From: Thiohalocapsa halophila
GTDB taxonomy: Bacteria; Pseudomonadota; Gammaproteobacteria; Chromatiales; Chromatiaceae
NCBI RefSeq assembly: GCF_016583825.1
Contig: NZ_NRRV01000025.1
Location: 1-64,000 of the forward strand
Direction of reading: 5' to 3'
Length of the DNA: 64,000 bases
Both the position numbers and the translations under genes were made by a program. The notes under the pieces are model-generated. The model did not search any database. It was given only the letters and a program-made list of their open reading frames with translations, and was not told the DNA's origin. Positions 55,773 through 64,000 of this stretch are shown here, piece by piece. The first letter of the stretch is position 1, and the number at the start of each line of letters is the position of its first letter.

Positions 55773-56474
55773 ATGGATCGGTTACCCCTGCTGATCTCCG
55801 TCCCCCATGCCGGGCTCGCGGTGCCGGCCGAGGTGGCCGAGATGAATCTGCTGACGCCCGCGCAGATCGCCGCCGACGGCGATGCGGGCGCCGCCGCCAT
55901 TTATGCGGTGCTGCGGGATCGGGTCGCCCATTTCGTCACCACCGACACCGCCCGCGCCTTCGTGGACCTGAACCGGGCCGAGGACGATTTCGGCAAGGAC
56001 GGCGTGGTGAAGACCCACACCTGCTGGGACGAGCCCGTCTACCGCACGCCCCTGCCTGCGGCCACCGTGGAGACCCTGCTCGCGCGCCGGCATCGGCCCT
56101 ACCACCAACGGCTCAGGGCGCTCGCCGGCAGCGGTGTGGTACTCGGCGTGGACTGCCACACCATGGCCGCCGCCGGCCCGCCGGTGGGACCGGACAGCGG
56201 CGCGTCCCGGCCCGAGGTGTGCATCGGCGACGGTGACGGCGCCTGCCCGCGGGACTGGGCGCAGGCGCTGGTGGATTGCTTTCAGCGCCACTTCACCGGC
56301 GAGGTGACGCTGAACCGACCCTTCAGCGGCGGTCACATCGTGCGCGCCCATGCCGCCGAGCTGCCCTGGGTGATGATCGAGCTGAGCCGCGCGCCCTTCG
56401 CCACGGACGCGGAGAAAGGCCGGCGGGTGCTGGCGGCGCTGCGTGACTGGCTGGATACCCGAGGACTCCCCTGA
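55773..56474 (+). CDS. N-formylglutamate amidohydrolase-like protein
   Basis: A 233-residue member of the FGase family: LLISVPHAGLAVP (metal-binding His), TDTARAFVDLNRAEDDF, VVLGVDCHTMAAAGPP, EVCIGDGDG and LNRPFSGGHIVRAHA fit the zinc amidohydrolase. The classic enzyme hydrolyses N-formyl-L-glutamate in histidine degradation; no hut genes are present, so a related N-acyl amino acid substrate is likely. Follows ggt by 24 bp. Confidence 0.88.
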   Translation: MDRLPLLISVPHAGLAVPAEVAEMNLLTPAQIAADGDAGAAAIYAVLRDRVAHFVTTDTARAFVDLNRAEDDFGKDGVVKTHTCWDEPVYRTPLPAATVETLLARRHRPYHQRLRALAGSGVVLGVDCHTMAAAGPPVGPDSGASRPEVCIGDGDGACPRDWAQALVDCFQRHFTGEVTLNRPFSGGHIVRAHAAELPWVMIELSRAPFATDAEKGRRVLAALRDWLDTRGLP

Positions 56475-56476
56475 GC

Positions 56477-56517
56477 TTGCAAAAGCCGCAAATCTAGTCT
56501 ATCTATTGCATATGCAA
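56477..56517 (+). promoter_or_regulatory. Promoter and palindromic operator of the RES-Xre pair
   Basis: TTGCAA (56477-56482), 17-bp spacer, TATCTA (56500-56505), then the perfect 12-bp palindrome TTGCATATGCAA (56506-56517), which would cover the transcript start. A half-site TTGCA also forms the -35. This is the layout expected for autorepression by the Xre antitoxin. Confidence 0.6.
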
Positions 56518-56539
56518 CATCTTGTCAGGGGCTCCAGCA

Positions 56540-56908
56540 ATGCCTACCGCCGCACAGGCGGCCACCGCCACGCCTCCCGATCCGCGGCAAGTCCTGACCA
56601 AGGCCCTGCTCAACGCCGGCAAGGGGCTGGGGCTGTCGCAGCAGCAACTGGCGGACATCGTGGGCCGTGAGCGCACCATCTTCAGCCGCGGGCTGGATCC
56701 CGACAGCAAATCCGGAGAATTGGGCCTGTTGCTGATCCGCTGCTACCGCAGTCTCTATGCCCTGGCGGGGGGCGACGGCACGGCCATGCGGCACTGGATG
56801 CATACGCAGAACCTCGATACCGGCGGCGTGCCGGCGCAGCAGGTGTGCTCGGTGCAAGGGCTGGTGGCGGTGGTCGAATACTTGGATGCCATGCGCGGCC
56901 ATGCCTGA
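56540..56908 (+). CDS. Xre/MbcA/ParS-type antitoxin (DUF2384)
   Basis: A 122-residue protein with an N-terminal Xre-like helix-turn-helix (KGLGLSQQQLADIVGRERTI) and a C-terminal DUF2384 domain (LLIRCYRSLYALAGGDGTAM, MHTQNLDTGGVPAQQVCSV, VVEYLDAMRGH). Such antitoxins bind RES toxins and repress the operon. The ATG with AGGGG nine bases upstream is preferred over an in-frame TTG six codons earlier. RES toxin gene follows 36 bp later. Confidence 0.9.
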   Translation: MPTAAQAATATPPDPRQVLTKALLNAGKGLGLSQQQLADIVGRERTIFSRGLDPDSKSGELGLLLIRCYRSLYALAGGDGTAMRHWMHTQNLDTGGVPAQQVCSVQGLVAVVEYLDAMRGHA

Positions 56909-56944
56909 GGCGGGGTCAGGCGCCTCGCCGCCGCAAGCCCGGCG

Positions 56945-57700
56945 ATGACCGACCTGTGGGCGGCGTGCGGCGACGCCCTGCACATCCTGCCCCTCGGCGG
57001 CGAGCTACTGCGCATGGTGGAGAGCCAGCAGCAGGTGGCGACACTCGCGTTGGTGGACGACCTGGCGGAGCAGGCCGTGCTGGAGGACCTATTGGAGCAG
57101 TCCAAGCCGCCCCCGGCGCCGGGGAGCGAGGGGCTGCACTCTCTGCTCGCCAGCCCCTTCCGCTATCCGCCCCTGCGGCACGGCTCGCGCTTCGGCGGGC
57201 GCTTCGAGCCGAGTCTGTTCTACGGCGCCCGCGGGCTGGGGACGCTGCTGGCGGAGGCCGCCTACTATCGCTTCGTGTTCTGGTCCGCGATGGCGCAGCC
57301 GCCGCCGACGGGCCGGCTGCGCACGCAGCACAGCGTGTTTCGGGCGCGCTACCGGGGTGCGCGCGGGGTGCGCCTCCAGCAGCCGCCTTGCGCCGCCCAC
57401 GAGGCGGTGCTGCGGGACCCGGCGGATTACCGCGCGACCCAGCGACTCGGCGCGGCGCTGCGGCAGGCGGACATCGACCTATTCCAGTTCGTCTCCGCCC
57501 GCGAGCGCAGGCGCGGCATCAACGTGGCGCTGTTTCGGCCCGACGCGCTGGTGAGCCGCGCGCCCATCGGCTTGAGCCGCTGGCACTGCGAAACCCGCGG
57601 GCGCGAAGTCACCTTTGCCCCGGAGGCCTCGTCCCGGCTCTACGCCTTCGCGCTCGAGGCCTTCTTGGTGGACGGGCGGCTGCCGCGCCCCGCCGCCTGA
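56945..57700 (+). CDS. RES-domain NAD-degrading toxin
   Basis: A 251-residue RES-family protein: RYPPLRHGSRFGGRFEPSLFYGARGLGTLLAEAAYYR (reported as its key residues: Arg and the G-x-R-F, Tyr, Glu of the NAD-binding fold) and PDYRATQRLGAAL-type helices. RES toxins phosphorolyse NAD+, causing growth arrest, and are held in check by the Xre partner encoded just upstream. Length and context fit a complete MbcTA/ParTS-like pair. Confidence 0.9.
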   Translation: MTDLWAACGDALHILPLGGELLRMVESQQQVATLALVDDLAEQAVLEDLLEQSKPPPAPGSEGLHSLLASPFRYPPLRHGSRFGGRFEPSLFYGARGLGTLLAEAAYYRFVFWSAMAQPPPTGRLRTQHSVFRARYRGARGVRLQQPPCAAHEAVLRDPADYRATQRLGAALRQADIDLFQFVSARERRRGINVALFRPDALVSRAPIGLSRWHCETRGREVTFAPEASSRLYAFALEAFLVDGRLPRPAA

Positions 57701-57710
57701 GTCGGACGGC

Positions 57711-58532
57711 TCACAGCAGCACCAGCCACAGAATCACGGCGCCCAGCAGCAAGCGGTACAGCACGAAGGGCAGCATGCTGACGCGCTCGATGAAGGTGAG
57801 GAACAGGTGGATGGTGGTATAGGCCACCGCAAACGACAGACCCGCACCGATGGCGAGCGCCGACCAGTCCACGGCCGCAGGCGCCGCCAGCAGGTCGTTG
57901 GTGGCGACGGCGCCGGCGAGCAGGATGGTGGGAATGGCGAGCAGAAACGAGAAGCGCGAGGCGGCATGCCGCGTGAGCCCGATGAAGAGCCCCGCCGTCA
58001 TGGTGATGCCCGAGCGCGACGTGCCGGGGATGATGGCGATGGCCTGAAACAGGCCGATGAACAGCGCCGCCACCCAGTTGATGGCGTACTCATCCAAGCG
58101 GCGGCTGCCGCGCACGTCTGCGTACCACAGAAGCAGCCCGAAACCGATGGTGGTGGACGCGATGACGACGGTGATGAGCATGTCATCGGTGCGCAGCACC
58201 TCCAGCACATGCTTGAGCGGCAGCCCCAGCACCAGGATCGGCAGCGTGGCGATGACCACCATCCAGCCGAGGCGGGCGTCCTTGCGCTGCGCCGGGTCGC
58301 CGCCGCCGCGGGCACCGCTTAGCATGGCCGAGGCCATGGCGATCAGGTCGCGGCGGAAATACAACAGTACGGCGGCGAGGGTGCCGAGGTGCACGGCCAC
58401 GTCGAAAGACAGGTCCTGGAGCTTGTAGCCGAACAACAGCGGCGTCAGGATCAGGTGCCCGGAGCTGGAAATGGGCAGGAATTCGGTGAGCCCCTGCACG
58501 AAGGCGAGGAGCACAATCTGGATGCTGTCCAT
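57711..58532 (-). CDS. uppP: Undecaprenyl-diphosphatase UppP
   Basis: A 273-residue membrane phosphatase (BacA family) recycling undecaprenyl pyrophosphate for cell-wall synthesis. Motifs: QGLTEFLPISSSGHLIL at the N-terminus and IIPGTSRSGITMTAGLF in the middle, both catalytic; seven or more helices. Convergent with the RES gene, only 10 bp apart. Start at MDSIQIVLLA. Confidence 0.95.
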   Translation of the reverse strand: MDSIQIVLLAFVQGLTEFLPISSSGHLILTPLLFGYKLQDLSFDVAVHLGTLAAVLLYFRRDLIAMASAMLSGARGGGDPAQRKDARLGWMVVIATLPILVLGLPLKHVLEVLRTDDMLITVVIASTTIGFGLLLWYADVRGSRRLDEYAINWVAALFIGLFQAIAIIPGTSRSGITMTAGLFIGLTRHAASRFSFLLAIPTILLAGAVATNDLLAAPAAVDWSALAIGAGLSFAVAYTTIHLFLTFIERVSMLPFVLYRLLLGAVILWLVLL

Positions 58533-58600
58533 TGAAGGCGAGTAGTCCTATGGTGCTGGGAGTGTGTGCTGGCTTTGGATGCTAGGGTGCCGCGCCGGCC

Positions 58601-60919
<2,319 letters not shown>

Positions 60920-61150
60920 GACCTAAGGCGCGTCTGGCGAGGGCTGTGGCAGCGTGCTGTGGTAGAGGTTTGGGCGAGAGGGCTTGAGGACTCCTAAGGG
61001 CTGCTGGGCGCTGCCCCGACGGTGCACAGGATAGCGCGAAAGCCGCAACACGGCTGTGGTGAGCGCCTGACATCGGCTTCTCCATCACGCATACTGTGGA
61101 GAATCACCATGTACTGATCCACTAACCAGTGGCACGGCGGGAGGCGACCC

Positions 61151-61360
61151 TTGGCGGCACAGCAGAAACCCCTGTTGGAGGTGCGCGTCGAGACCATCTG
61201 CGAGCGCGGTTGTCGCCGGGTCTGGGACGCCATCGGCACATTGGAGCAGGGGCGCGACCTGCCGGAGACGGCGGACCTGAGCAGCGCCGAGCGCGCTTGG
61301 GTGCTCACGGAGCTAAAGACCGTCATGGCAGTCTACGGCGAGCGCTGTCGGGTGGACTAG
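61151..61360 (+). CDS. Small conserved-looking hypothetical protein
   Basis: A 69-residue acidic-basic protein starting at TTG: GGGAGG lies six bases upstream and no earlier ATG is in frame. Residues VETICERGCRRVWDAIGTLE and LSSAERAWVLTELKTVMAVY suggest two amphipathic helices; two Cys in CERGC and one at CRVD. No family recognised. Located alone between the kinase and tex genes. Confidence 0.6.
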   Translation: MAAQQKPLLEVRVETICERGCRRVWDAIGTLEQGRDLPETADLSSAERAWVLTELKTVMAVYGERCRVD

Positions 61361-61600
61361 ACCGGCCCCCTGCGAGACCTCCGCAACGCGCTCCCCGCTG
61401 CCGGCGCCGCCTGGAATCCGTATTGGGGCGCTGTCTAGCGCGTGGGCCAAGGCTTGCCGGTGCGCGACGGCGCCGGCGGCTGCCACAGGTCTGCGTGCAA
61501 GCCGGCTGCGCCCGCCCTGAGCGCCTAGACGAAGATGGCCAAGCGCTCGGCCTTTGCCTAGAATACGACTCCGTTTCGGATTGGACGTAATTTCAGAGGC

Positions 61601-63958
61601 ATGCAAACTATCGTTCAAGCCATCTCTGACGAGCTGGCCGCAAGACCTTCGCAAGTGCAGGCGGCCGTCGAGCTCCTCGACGGCGGCGCCACCGTGCCCT
61701 TCATCGCACGCTATCGCAAGGAGGCCACCGGCGGCCTCGACGACGCCCAGCTGCGGCTACTGGAGCAGCGTCTCGGCTATTTGCGCGAGCTCGAAGACCG
61801 CCGCCAGACCATTCTCAAGAGCCTGGCGGATCAGGGCAAGCTGAGCGATGACCTGCGCACCGCGGTGCTCGCTGCCGACAGCAAGCAGCGCCTGGAGGAC
61901 CTCTACCTACCCTACCGGCCAAAGCGCCGCACCAAGGCCCAGATCGCCCGGGAGGCCGGGCTGGAGCCGCTGGCGGATGCGCTGCTGGCCAAGCCGGAGC
62001 TGGCGCCGGAGTCACAGGCGGCGGACTTCGTCGACCCGAAGCAGGGGGTGGACGACACGGCGGCAGCCCTGGAAGGCGCCCGGCAGATCCTGATGGAGCG
62101 CGCCGCCGAAGACCCGGAGCTGGTGGGCGTGCTGCGCGAAGCGCTGTGGCAGCGCGGCATCCTCAAGTCGCGGGTGCTGCCGGGGCAGGAGTCCGCCGGC
62201 GCCAAGTTCTCGGACTACTTCGAGCACGCCGAGCCTATTGGGCGCATCCCTTCCCACCGCGCGCTGGCGCTGTTCCGGGGTCGCAACCAGGGGGTGCTGA
62301 GTCTGGAGCTCACGCTCGGCGACGAGCCCGATGCCGACGCTCCGCTGCGCGCCCGCGTCGCCGCGCGCCTCGGCATCACAGACCGCGGGCGCCCCGGCGA
62401 TGCCTGGCTGGTGGAGACCGCCCGCAAGGCCTGGCGCATCAAGCTGTTGACCCGGCTCGACCTCGATCTCAAAGGCCGGTTGCTGGAGGCCGCGGAGGCG
62501 GAGGCCATCCGTGTCTTCGCCACCAACCTGCGGGCGCTGCTGATGGCGGCGCCCGCCGGCCGTTTGCCGACCATGGGCCTGGATCCGGGCCTGCGCACCG
62601 GCGTCAAGGTGGCGGTGGTGGACGGCACCGGCCGCGTGGTGGCCACCGACAGCGTCTTCCCGCACGCTCCGCGCAACCAGTGGGACGGCGCCATCGCCAC
62701 CCTGGCGGAGCTGTGCCGTGCCCATGGCGTGAAGTTGATCAGCATCGGCAACGGCACGGCGTCTCGGGAGACGGACCGACTGGTGCGCGACCTCGCCAAG
62801 CGCCACCCGGAGCTCGGGCTCACCGGGGTGATGGTCAGCGAGGCGGGCGCATCGGTGTATTCCGCCTCCGAATACGCCTCCAAGGAGCTGCCGCAGCTGG
62901 ACGTGTCCCTGCGCGGGGCGGTGTCCATCGCCCGGCGGCTGCAGGACCCGCTGGCGGAGCTGGTGAAGATCGACCCCAAGTCCATCGGCGTCGGCCAATA
63001 CCAGCACGACGTCAACCAAACGGGCCTGGCCCGCTCGCTGGACGGCGTGGTGGAGGACTGCGTCAACGCCGTGGGCGTGGATCTGAACACCGCCTCTGCG
63101 CCGCTGCTGGCGCGGGTATCGGGCATCTCCGGAACCCTGGCCGAGAACCTGGTGCGCCATCGCGACGAGCACGGGCCGTTTCGCAGCCGCGCCGAGCTGC
63201 TCGGGGTGCCGCGGCTGGGCGAGAAGGCCTTTCAGCAGTGCGCGGGCTTCCTGCGCATCCCCGGCGGCGAGGAGCCGCTGGATGCCTCCGCCGTGCACCC
63301 CGAGACCTATGCCGTGGTGCGACGAATCGTTGCACACACCGGCCGGCCTGTGGCGGCGCTCATCGGCGATCGCGAGACCTTGCACGGACTCAGCGCCGAG
63401 ACCTTCGCCGATGCGGTGTTCGGGGCACCCACGGTGCGCGACATCCTGGTGGAGCTGGAGAAGCCGGGGCGGGACCCGCGCCCTGTCTTCGAGACCGCGG
63501 CACTCAAGGAGGGGATCGAGCGACCGGAAGATCTGGAGCCCGGCATGGTGCTGGAGGGCACGGTCACCAATGTCACCAATTTCGGTGCCTTCGTGGACAT
63601 CGGCGTGCACCAGGACGGTCTGGTGCACATCTCGCAGCTGGCGGATCGCTTCGTCGAAGATCCGCACAAGGTGGTGCGCTCCGGGCAAGTGGTGAAGGTC
63701 AAGGTGCTGGCGGTGGATCTGGCGCGCCGGCGCATCGGGCTCAGCATGCGTTTGGATGCGCCCGTAGAAGATGCGCCGCCGCCGCAGCGCGGCAAGCCAG
63801 CAGACAAGCCAGCAGACAAGCAGGCGACCGGACAGCAGCCGGCGCCGGCGGGCCGCAACAAGCGGCGCGGCCGCGCTGGCGCTGATGCTCGGGATCGGGC
63901 CGAGCAGGCGCCGCAGGGCGCCCTCGCGGCCGCACTGGAGGCCGCACGCCGGCGCTGA
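61601..63958 (+). CDS. tex: Transcription accessory protein Tex
   Basis: A 785-residue Tex protein. N-terminal helical domain with [21 protein letters not shown], then a YqgF-like domain ([20 protein letters not shown]), a helix-hairpin-helix pair ([40 protein letters not shown]) and a C-terminal S1 RNA-binding domain ([20 protein letters not shown]...GLVHISQL). It binds nucleic acids and the transcription machinery and is widely conserved. The C-terminal 70 residues are basic and Ala/Gln-rich. Few further bases remain in the window (63959-64000). Confidence 0.95.
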   Translation: MQTIVQAISDELAARPSQVQAAVELLDGGATVPFIARYRKEATGGLDDAQLRLLEQRLGYLRELEDRRQTILKSLADQGKLSDDLRTAVLAADSKQRLEDLYLPYRPKRRTKAQIAREAGLEPLADALLAKPELAPESQAADFVDPKQGVDDTAAALEGARQILMERAAEDPELVGVLREALWQRGILKSRVLPGQESAGAKFSDYFEHAEPIGRIPSHRALALFRGRNQGVLSLELTLGDEPDADAPLRARVAARLGITDRGRPGDAWLVETARKAWRIKLLTRLDLDLKGRLLEAAEAEAIRVFATNLRALLMAAPAGRLPTMGLDPGLRTGVKVAVVDGTGRVVATDSVFPHAPRNQWDGAIATLAELCRAHGVKLISIGNGTASRETDRLVRDLAKRHPELGLTGVMVSEAGASVYSASEYASKELPQLDVSLRGAVSIARRLQDPLAELVKIDPKSIGVGQYQHDVNQTGLARSLDGVVEDCVNAVGVDLNTASAPLLARVSGISGTLAENLVRHRDEHGPFRSRAELLGVPRLGEKAFQQCAGFLRIPGGEEPLDASAVHPETYAVVRRIVAHTGRPVAALIGDRETLHGLSAETFADAVFGAPTVRDILVELEKPGRDPRPVFETAALKEGIERPEDLEPGMVLEGTVTNVTNFGAFVDIGVHQDGLVHISQLADRFVEDPHKVVRSGQVVKVKVLAVDLARRRIGLSMRLDAPVEDAPPPQRGKPADKPADKQATGQQPAPAGRNKRRGRAGADARDRAEQAPQGALAAALEAARRR

Positions 63959-64000
63959 TGGGCAAGGCCGACAGCGCGGGCGCGGCGCCGCGCGCAATCG

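Overview
The window is a high-GC (roughly two-thirds G+C) gammaproteobacterial chromosome segment. The mix of housekeeping genes (uup, parE, cmoAB, ppk1, uppP, tex, a pilVWX/pilY1 minor-pilin operon), FIST, multihaem cytochromes, a PEP-CTERM-type protein and dense REP-like repeats suggests a Chromatiales-like environmental bacterium. That placement is inference; no rRNA, tRNA, prophage, integrase, IS element or CRISPR array was found.

Layout. 0-3.7 kb: REP repeats, a Crp/Fnr regulator diverging from uup, and a small sulfotransferase coupled to uup. 3.8-8.9 kb: a lasso-peptide locus with an asparagine-synthetase-like cyclase, a 60-aa precursor behind a near-consensus sigma70 promoter, an HPr-kinase-like lasso kinase, a membrane-anchored PEP-CTERM-like protein behind a sigma54-type promoter, then a transglutaminase-like leader peptidase (B2) and a PqqD-like leader-binding protein (B1). 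9-15 kb: folE2, ispA, xseB, parE and a palindromic repeat array. 15-20.4 kb: a FIST sensor and a copper-type bufferin operon (hvfA, hvfB, hvfC) whose DoxX partner is separated by a strictly periodic 89-bp REP array. 20.4-28.6 kb: amidase lipoprotein, a DUF4160/DUF2442 pair behind ppk1, cmoAB and a VapBC-like pair with a damaged toxin end. 28.6-39.1 kb: an RND efflux pump with a 14-bp palindromic operator, glpQ, TelA, a second repeat array, a Uma2 nuclease and an AguB-like amidohydrolase. 39.2-46.9 kb: the minor-pilin/PilY1 operon. 47.2-51.4 kb: divergent multihaem cytochromes (pentahaem; octahaem HAO-like plus NapC/NirT tetrahaem) around an AT-rich perfect palindrome. 51.9-57.7 kb: an unusual ATP-grasp/M20 fusion with gamma-glutamyltransferase and an N-formylglutamate-amidohydrolase-like enzyme, followed by a RES-Xre toxin-antitoxin pair. 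57.7-64 kb: uppP, a hybrid histidine kinase, a small conserved-looking protein and tex.

The strongest candidates for something not fully described are the lasso locus (kinase present but precursor ending in Thr, B2-B1 gene order, a PEP-CTERM gene inside, no exporter) and the ATP-grasp/M20-GGT-formylglutamate-hydrolase operon, which looks like a peptide or gamma-glutamyl ligation and hydrolysis module of unknown substrate. The window also carries at least four families of palindromic repeats, some of which form the ends of coding sequences.
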